Source: Cerrena zonata (Eukaryota > Basidiomycota > Agaricomycetes > Polyporales > Cerrenaceae). Taken from it: a stretch of DNA of 64,000 nt. The position numbers and the translations under genes were made by a program. The first letter of the stretch is position 1. The number at the start of each line of letters is the position of its first letter. The DNA lies in assembly GCA_038087015.1 (NCBI GenBank), contig JASBNA010000015.1, forward strand, positions 62,001 to 126,000, written 5' to 3'. Below are positions 58,501 through 64,000 of the stretch, in pieces. Below the pieces are notes generated by a model. That model did no database searches, was not told the DNA's origin, and saw only the letters and a program-made list of their open reading frames with translations.

Positions 58501-61500
58501 TTGGGAAGAATTGCTTCATATTATTACATTAATTACCCAACCATAAATATGTATAACACTCAGTTAAAGCCATGGATGTCAGAAATAGATATTTTGAGAG
58601 TCTTTTCTTCCTCAGGCGAGTTTAAGTTTATTCCTGTGAGACAAGAAGAAAAATTGGAGGTGTCAAAATTACTTGAAAAATGTCCATTCCCAGTGAAAGA
58701 AAACCCTAATGAGCCACTTGCTAAAGTTAATCTATTATTGCAAGCTTATATTTCGAGGTTAACATTAGAGGGATTCGCGTTAATGGCTGATATGATTTAT
58801 ATCACTCAATCAGCCGGAAGACTCTTAAGAGCAATTCATGAAATTGTATTACGTAAAAATTGGTCATCATTAGCTAAGACTACTTTGAATCTCTGCATCA
58901 TGACTGAAAGACGAATGTGGCTAACTAATTCTCCGTTTAGGCAATTTGACACTAAAGTTCCAAAGGAAGTCATCAAGGCTACTGAGAGCTCACATTTACC
59001 ATGGGTCAGCTACTTCAATCTTAATGCAGCAGAATTGGCTGAAGCTATTAATTTTAAAGGTCATAGTCAAACTGCATACGAACTTTTACAGCATTTCCCA
59101 AAGGTCTCCTTAAGCTACTATTCTCAACCTATAACACCAACGATAATTCGGGTACAACTAGCTATCATCCCTGAATGGATTTGGAACTCCGACTACCACA
59201 GGCGTCTGGAACTGTTTTTACTTTTAGTAGAAGATTGTGATGGTGACAAAATTTTATACTCCGAATCTATCTTCATCTCTAAAGTACACTCAGAGCGAGA
59301 ACTTTTAGTTGAGTTTACTGTTCCAATATCGGAACCTATACAACCAAATTACTATATCACTTTGATTAGTGAAAGATGGTTGCATTCTGAAACGAGAATT
59401 CCTTTGCTACTTTATGATACTAAGTTTCCAAAGAAGTTCCCAGCATTTACTGAATTATTTGATTTGCAAAGAAAATCTACTTCAGCTCTTAAATTACCAG
59501 AATTTATTAATTTTTTTGATTTTGAATATTTTAACAAAGCTCAAACGCAGGTATTTGACACTTTGTACGGCTCAAATGAAAATATATTCGTGGGACTAGC
59601 CAAAGGAAATGGAAAAACAGTTTGTTCTGAGTTAGCCATACTCAATCATTGGAGACAAAATAAAGGGAGGATTGTTTATATCCAACCATGTCAACGTATT
59701 ATTGACAAACTCTACAAAATCTGGAATAAAAAATTTGCGTTTGTTTCTGAAGATAAAGTTATTAATAAGTTGACTGGAGATCGCACAGAAGATTTCTCAT
59801 TAGTATCATCTAGTCATTTAATATTATCCACTCCGGAACAATTTGAGGCACTTTCGAGAAGGTGGAGACAAAGAAAGGCAATAAGGTCAATCGAACTTAT
59901 AATAGCCGATGATTCACATATAATTGGAAATGGAATCCAAGGTGTGGCTTATGAAGCCCTATTAACCAGAATGCGCTTTATCTCCGATCAAGCACAAATG
60001 GAACTTAGGATCATCGCTTTATCGTCGCCATTGTCTAGTGCTAGAGACTTTGGTGAATGGATTGGGTGCGAAAAACTGAATATTTTCAATTTTAATCCTT
60101 CATATAGAGTTTCTCCCATAGAAGAAATAAGACTTCAGTCATTTAAGTCTTCAAGTGTCAGCACCATTGCTTTACAAGCTTTACCTTCATCTTATGAATT
60201 TGTGAAAAGTAATCATTTAACTGGAAACTCAATTCTCTATGTTGCTTCTAGGAAAGAATGTTTTGATATCGCGTGGAGATTTTTGATGAAAAGCTCAAAT
60301 GATGAATGGAATTTGCTTGAAGTAGAAGTGGAGGATATTCAGCCCTATTTGAACAAGTTGCTGGACCCAAAGGTAAAGGAGTTGGTATCTGCTGGTATTG
60401 GGGTCTATTATGATAGCATGAGTGACATTGATAAATTAATTATTGAAAAGTTGTTCAATAGCAATATTTTAAAAATTTTGATCTCTTCCAACGAAACAGC
60501 CTTCTATCTGCCTGTCACCTCACATGTTGCAGTATTAGGAACTCAGGCATATGAAGGGAAAGAGGCACGTTACCTTGATTATTCGGTCAACCAGATTCTT
60601 GAAATGGTTGGTAATTGCCAAAATGAAAATGGGAAAGGTAAAGTATTAATTTCTACCAATACTTCAAAGCAATCTCATTACAGTAAATTCTTGAATGATG
60701 CTTTACCAATTGAAAGTGGTATGAATACCTTTATTCATGAACCATTTATCAATGAAATATCGAATGGTACTTTCAGGTCAAGACAAGATTGTGTTGACTG
60801 GATTACGTATACATATTTTTATAGAAGATTGCAGCAAAATCCAAGTTATTATGATGCCAAAGACACATCCCATTTAGGATTATCTGAATATTTGTCGGAG
60901 CTAGTTGAGGATACTTTGAAAGAATTGGCATCAGCAAATATGATTGAACTTGAAATCGATGATGATGACAATGAAGCTTATGAAGATGAAGATGACGTTG
61001 AAGAAATTTCGCCCTTGAATCCTTGTATAATCTCTTCTTATTATGATGTTTCTTTTATTACCATGAAGGAATTCAATAAGTTAGAAAACAAAACCAAATT
61101 GAAAGGAATAATGGAAATTCTTACATCTGCTTCGGAATTGGATGTTATACCAATTAGACCCGATGAAGAGTCTCAATTGAGTAAGATATACAGTAAGGTG
61201 CCGGTAAAAGCAACTTCTATTGATTATTACTCTCCTTACTTTAAGGCATTTGTCTTATTACAAGCCCATTTTTCTCGTATTACTTTACCCCATGATTTAG
61301 CCAATGACCAAAAGCTTTTACTAAAAATAATTTTGAGCTTGCTTGGTGCCTGTATTGATACTCTATCTAATGAAGGTTATTTAAACGCTATTAACGCTAT
61401 GGATTTATCACAGATGATTGTTCAAGGTGTCTGGACCAGAGACAGCCCATTGAAACAAATTCCTTTTGTTACGGAAGAGATGTTGGCTAGAGCCAGAAAG

Positions 61501-61980
61501 TACAAAGTCGAAAATATTTACGACGTGATGTCTCTAGAAGATGACGAAAGGGACGATTTGTTACAATTACAAGGTGAAAAGTTAAACAAGGTTGCAGAGT
61601 TCGTCAACAAGTACCCTAACATTGATTTGAGCTACGAGCTTGATCTCTCGGATTCAGTCAGATCAAATGAACCGAAAGAAATATCGATTATTTTAGAAAG
61701 AGATGAAGATATAAACGATTTGGAAGTTGTTTCGGCTCAATATCCGTACCCGAAGACCGAAGGGTGGTGGATTGTTATTGGTGACAGTGCCTCCAGACAA
61801 CTTTATGCTATCAAGAAAACTCAAATTAGTAAAGAATCTCAAAATGTGCGTATGGAGTTCACTGTTCCTACTACTGGTCATCACAAACTATCAATTTGGT
61901 GCATGTGTGATTCTTACGTTGACGCTGATAAAGAGATAGAATTCGAAATAGATGTGAAGCAAGGTGACACCGAAAACTAA
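55546..61980 (+). CDS. BRR2: U5 snRNP helicase Brr2
   Basis: 2144 aa from the ATG at 55546; an in-frame TTG lies nine codons upstream. Brr2 unwinds U4/U6 to activate the spliceosome. A long acidic N-terminal region precedes two helicase-Sec63 cassettes. Cassette 1 is active: Walker A APTGAGKT near 502, DEIH near 616, SATLPNYEDVA, and QMLGRAGRPRYD. Cassette 2 is degenerate, as in the family: AKGNGKT near 1345 and ADDSH in place of DExH near 1456. In the first Sec63 module, two CTG codons at 59206 and 59212 give RLELFLLLVED under the standard code; relatives read S-E-A-F, so CUG is Ser (or Ala). Confidence 0.97.
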   Translation: MSGARNGLNRLSKQEPTQNKVLQPDRKMKSNDESVNSNPSSLAGQISVKDMGSRVSKDPPAKSSSESSSRSKNQSTNPSSYNYSYSGTFEDISYQPTNPQTSHVFELIMSEIYHFLPDVSNGVILSAADLLLEILKLEEKSITSKRKEINELLGASLDDLQFNELVSLSKQITDYNVKEDIEQDEDEAGDGVAVIFDDVDNEDTLGQGLVDSNDEEDDDDVNETPNVQNNLDDDRAPEDSLGNEETIIDSKSKQSSKSNLVPFDEIDPLFLHRKLSSILLDTELSTISDKSNAFFRYLLDHNLPTRDLENELMELMEYDHFEFVKLCIENRWRIVFKIKLTADQSEESINKVFDEIKDLGLEELSNELNTSIFPNKRKRKLSSDEEEEETTKKTKAKGERVPKIVDLDNLSFDQGSHLMSNTKVKLPQGSYQQNKKLYDIISVPPPSPPPSLEEADEKLVSILELPEWVRDAFPFSETATLNRIQSKIYPEAFNSDENLLLCAPTGAGKTNVAMLSVLRTIHNHRDPESGHINLKNFKIVYIAPLKALVQEQMREFQRRLTANYGIVVNELTGDSSLNKAEIAETQMLITTPEKWDVITRKIDETSFTNLVRLIIIDEIHLLHDERGPVLESIVSRTIRQTETSGQPVRLVGLSATLPNYEDVASFLRVDFKKGLFYFDSSYRPCPLQQQFIGIKEKKAIKKINAMNEACYDKLLECAQNKHQLIIFVHSRKDTFKTAKWLKDKLIEEGKQQLILKSDAGSSEILKQESQDMDNKGLKEIIPEGFGIHHAGLNRKERSVVEDLFAQGHVQVLISTATLAWGVNLPAHTVIIKGTETYSPEKGSWVQLSPQDILQMLGRAGRPRYDKSGEGVIITSQDEIQYYLAVLNQQLPIESQLMSKLVDNLNAEIVLGSVKSRDDAVRWLGYTYLYIRMLKSPALYHVGAEYENDDSLFWKRMDLVHSALTILDTNKLVTYDPGDGHLKSTELGRIASYYYINYPTINMYNTQLKPWMSEIDILRVFSSSGEFKFIPVRQEEKLEVSKLLEKCPFPVKENPNEPLAKVNLLLQAYISRLTLEGFALMADMIYITQSAGRLLRAIHEIVLRKNWSSLAKTTLNLCIMTERRMWLTNSPFRQFDTKVPKEVIKATESSHLPWVSYFNLNAAELAEAINFKGHSQTAYELLQHFPKVSLSYYSQPITPTIIRVQLAIIPEWIWNSDYHRRLELFLLLVEDCDGDKILYSESIFISKVHSERELLVEFTVPISEPIQPNYYITLISERWLHSETRIPLLLYDTKFPKKFPAFTELFDLQRKSTSALKLPEFINFFDFEYFNKAQTQVFDTLYGSNENIFVGLAKGNGKTVCSELAILNHWRQNKGRIVYIQPCQRIIDKLYKIWNKKFAFVSEDKVINKLTGDRTEDFSLVSSSHLILSTPEQFEALSRRWRQRKAIRSIELIIADDSHIIGNGIQGVAYEALLTRMRFISDQAQMELRIIALSSPLSSARDFGEWIGCEKLNIFNFNPSYRVSPIEEIRLQSFKSSSVSTIALQALPSSYEFVKSNHLTGNSILYVASRKECFDIAWRFLMKSSNDEWNLLEVEVEDIQPYLNKLLDPKVKELVSAGIGVYYDSMSDIDKLIIEKLFNSNILKILISSNETAFYLPVTSHVAVLGTQAYEGKEARYLDYSVNQILEMVGNCQNENGKGKVLISTNTSKQSHYSKFLNDALPIESGMNTFIHEPFINEISNGTFRSRQDCVDWITYTYFYRRLQQNPSYYDAKDTSHLGLSEYLSELVEDTLKELASANMIELEIDDDDNEAYEDEDDVEEISPLNPCIISSYYDVSFITMKEFNKLENKTKLKGIMEILTSASELDVIPIRPDEESQLSKIYSKVPVKATSIDYYSPYFKAFVLLQAHFSRITLPHDLANDQKLLLKIILSLLGACIDTLSNEGYLNAINAMDLSQMIVQGVWTRDSPLKQIPFVTEEMLARARKYKVENIYDVMSLEDDERDDLLQLQGEKLNKVAEFVNKYPNIDLSYELDLSDSVRSNEPKEISIILERDEDINDLEVVSAQYPYPKTEGWWIVIGDSASRQLYAIKKTQISKESQNVRMEFTVPTTGHHKLSIWCMCDSYVDADKEIEFEIDVKQGDTEN

Positions 61981-62191
61981 GACATTCTGCTCTGTATTAT
62001 ATGTATATATCAATAGATTACTAGCTTATTTTGCATCCAGAGTACTAAGATTGACAAACGTTGATTTTCTGCGTAGTTTTTAATAATTTTTTTCGCTGAT
62101 TTTTTTTTTTTTTTTAATCAAATTTTTACTTATTTCTTTATCTTCGGCGGACATCAATATAAATCTATTAAAGTAAAGAACCAGTCAAAAC

Positions 62192-63304
62192 ATGGCTTCC
62201 CAAAGCAAAAATGTGTTGACTCCGTATATAAAGTCACTTCTTTTGAATCCTCCTAATCTTTCCCCCGCCGACTTAGAAACTGTTTTGAGGTACATGTTCA
62301 AAGGTATTCCATCTACTGTTCAAATGGCCTCTTTTTTAACTGCATTACGATTAAGAGGTTTAGACCATGATCCTAAGTATATAGCTGCTGCTGCTCAAGT
62401 GTTGATTGAATTCGCATCTAAAGTAGACCCGGAATCACTTCATTTAGAAGGTTATATCGATATAGTGGGGACTGGGGGTGATGGTCAAAATACTTTTAAT
62501 GTCTCGACATCATCAGCCATTGTTGCATCTGGTATGGGATTAAGAGTATGCAAACACGGTGGGAAGGCATCTACCTCTACATCGGGATCGGGAGATCTTT
62601 TGAAGTGTTTGGGTGTGGATCTTTCGTCTGTTAATTCTACTACAACCGCCGATATTGTGAAAAAGACTAACTTTTGCTTTTTGTTTGCTCCTTCATTTCA
62701 CCCAGTAATGGGTAAGGTAGCCTCTATAAGAGCTGAATTGGGTATTCCTACCATCTTTAATATCTTGGGTCCTTTAATCAACCCTATGCCCTTAAGAGCA
62801 AGAATATTGGGGGTTTACAGTGAGAATATTGGTGAGTCATACGCACAAGCAGTATCGGAAATGGTCAAATCAAGCAAACACCATGAAAGAACAATGATTG
62901 TTCATGGTAAGATTGGATTGGATGAGATTTCACCAGTTGGTTTTACTAAGTGCTGGATAATCGATAAAGACGGGGATATAACCATAAATTATATTTCACC
63001 AAAAGATTTCGATTTACCAGACCACAACATTGACACGGTTAAATCGGGTACCCCCGAGGAAAACGCTAAAACTTTGCTTCACATTTTACGTCAAGATCAT
63101 GAAGATTTCAAAATTAAAGATTCTGGTAATCATCCAATTGTTGACTACATTCTTTTAAATAGTGCAGCACTTGCAGTAGTCTCTGGTCTTTGCACTTCTT
63201 GGGTCGAAGGGGTTGAACTCGCTAAGGAATCCATACGAAGTGGTGCTGCAAATTCAGAATTGGAAAGTTTCAAAGCGGCCATTCTGGACTTGCCAGAGAT
63301 TTAA
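62192..63304 (+). CDS. TRP4: Anthranilate phosphoribosyltransferase
   Basis: 370 aa enzyme that joins anthranilate and PRPP, the second step from chorismate to tryptophan. The N-terminal helical domain reads LSPADLETVLRYMFKGIPSTVQMASFLTALRLRG. The PRPP glycine loop is GTGGDGQNTFNVST, near residues 92-105. The anthranilate-binding region has KHGGKASTSTSGSGDLL, and FAPSFHPVMGKVASIRAELGIPTIFNILGPLINP is the family signature. The length matches yeast Trp4 (380 aa). The ATG at 62192 follows an A-rich leader. Confidence 0.96.
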   Translation: MASQSKNVLTPYIKSLLLNPPNLSPADLETVLRYMFKGIPSTVQMASFLTALRLRGLDHDPKYIAAAAQVLIEFASKVDPESLHLEGYIDIVGTGGDGQNTFNVSTSSAIVASGMGLRVCKHGGKASTSTSGSGDLLKCLGVDLSSVNSTTTADIVKKTNFCFLFAPSFHPVMGKVASIRAELGIPTIFNILGPLINPMPLRARILGVYSENIGESYAQAVSEMVKSSKHHERTMIVHGKIGLDEISPVGFTKCWIIDKDGDITINYISPKDFDLPDHNIDTVKSGTPEENAKTLLHILRQDHEDFKIKDSGNHPIVDYILLNSAALAVVSGLCTSWVEGVELAKESIRSGAANSELESFKAAILDLPEI

Positions 63305-63540
63305 TAGACCTTCTGTATATAATGTAAATTAATATATATATTTAACTATTGTTATTGGTGTATGGATCTTTTCTGCTACAATTTGTGGTCGCGTCCGGTT
63401 TTGTTTTTATTTCAAAAGATATTTTGATAATGATGAGATTTAAAATATAAACAACAGTTCTTTAAATCTATTTCTTTTAGAGCAGTTTAGTTGAAGTTGT
63501 TTCAAGCCGGTCACAGCAGAGTGCATTATATCGATTTGAA

Positions 63541-64000
63541 ATGTTCTCACTACAAAATCTAATAGGAACCCCACTGGGATCCAACAATAAAAGGAAGAAT
63601 GGATATGAATTTACTCCCATTGGTAATAGATCGCGTAATCCTAACTCTAATCATCTTCAGACTAACGATAATGCTATGAATAGAGGGCAAGCACGTTATG
63701 AATCTCAAAATATGGCCCAGGACAAACTAGACGATCAAAGCATTATGGACTCAACATTTGATGACACCATTGATAATTTGAATAATACCACTCTTACAGG
63801 ATTAGTCGCTCAAGCAAGATCCAAAGCTCCTCCATCATCCAAAAATGCAAACAGCTTCCCCAATGCGTTTGGACAGTCAAATCTTGTCGATGGTGGAATG
63901 CACTCAATCAAAGAACAGCAAAATGAAATGAACAGACTTCATACTGAAAACTATAATTTGAAAATAGAACTAGCGACTTTGAATAAGTTTTTAAAGCAAA
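63541..64000 (+). CDS. SPC110: Spc110-like spindle pole body protein, 5' part, cut by the window end
   Basis: 153 codons are visible and open to the window edge. MFSLQNLIGTPL, then NGYEFTPIGNRSRN; EFTPxG matches the Spc110 N-terminus. SIMDSTFDDTIDNLNN is acidic, and SIKEQQNEMNRLHTENYNLKIELATLNKFLKQ (from about residue 122) is a centrosomin motif 1 (CM1), the segment that binds the gamma-tubulin complex. Spc110 is the nuclear-side anchor, with a long coiled coil expected beyond the window. Spc72 also has a CM1, but the EFTPxG start favours Spc110. Confidence 0.75.
   Translation, partial: MFSLQNLIGTPLGSNNKRKNGYEFTPIGNRSRNPNSNHLQTNDNAMNRGQARYESQNMAQDKLDDQSIMDSTFDDTIDNLNNTTLTGLVAQARSKAPPSSKNANSFPNAFGQSNLVDGGMHSIKEQQNEMNRLHTENYNLKIELATLNKFLKQ

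Noticed and set aside
1..64000. Mobile elements, CRISPR arrays, centromere or telomere repeats
   Set aside because: No transposase, reverse transcriptase, LTR pairs, spaced repeats or telomeric repeats seen on either strand; the CDEI-like sites at 24887 lack any CDEIII-like or point-centromere context.

Overview
The window is nuclear DNA of a budding yeast (Saccharomycotina), most likely a CUG-Ser clade species (Debaryomycetaceae/Metschnikowiaceae, near Candida, Scheffersomyces or Debaryomyces). It is AT-rich and gene-dense, with T-tract-rich promoters, yeast-type introns (GTATGT, TACTAAC) and standard yeast housekeeping genes. Three in-frame CTG codons fall where conserved families have Ser or Ala, never Leu: the CDC12 G4 motif, the first Sec63 module of BRR2, and the SUN domain. 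Standard-code translations therefore carry wrong leucines. Nothing here suggests bacterial, viral or transposon DNA.

Layout. 0.2-7.5 kb: ADK2, RAD3, an ARP10-like gene, an unknown reverse-strand gene with a broken frame, an SLO1-like coiled-coil gene, RVS161. 8.9-13.0 kb: a SCAP (SREBP cleavage-activating protein) homologue whose frame is broken four times. 13.3-17.9 kb: RCF2, a 2-oxoglutarate/Fe(II) oxygenase divergent from a Dal5-type permease, tRNA-Ser(AGA). 18.3-31.8 kb: ARX1, BMH1 (14-3-3), CDC12 (septin, one intron), VID21/EAF1, DLT1, SEN15. 31.8-42.3 kb: a long gene-free stretch, a secreted SUN-family gene, a Zn2Cys6 regulator, an ARO80 homologue, tRNA-Phe(GAA). 42.6-52.6 kb: a 63-codon ORF, an FGGY kinase, TVP15 (six exons, including one of 7 nt), SPO71-like, FAR1/STE5-family scaffold. 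54.0-64.0 kb: PDA1, BRR2, TRP4 and the 5' end of an SPC110-like gene cut by the window edge.

The genes do not form one pathway, as is usual in yeast. Some sets share a theme: NER/TFIIH, spliceosome and tRNA splicing (RAD3, BRR2, SEN15); bud neck and spindle pole (CDC12, SPC110-like); mitochondrial energy (ADK2, RCF2, PDA1); mating and sporulation (FAR1-like, SPO71-like).

A technical point affects reading. Five genes (5.1, 8.9, 23.3, 36.4 and 38.8 kb) contain single-base frame breaks, several in homopolymers. CDC12 is essential in yeasts studied, so at least some breaks are probably sequence errors; I give full gene spans and mark the breaks.

Most interesting observations: the SCAP homologue; the 7-nt micro-exon in TVP15; a CGACAC/CCCGACAC motif cluster in the promoters either side of BMH1; the divergent oxygenase-permease pair with a CGG palindrome between them; three Cbf1-type sites at exact 11-bp steps before VID21; and Gal4-type CGG triplet pairs upstream of PDA1.
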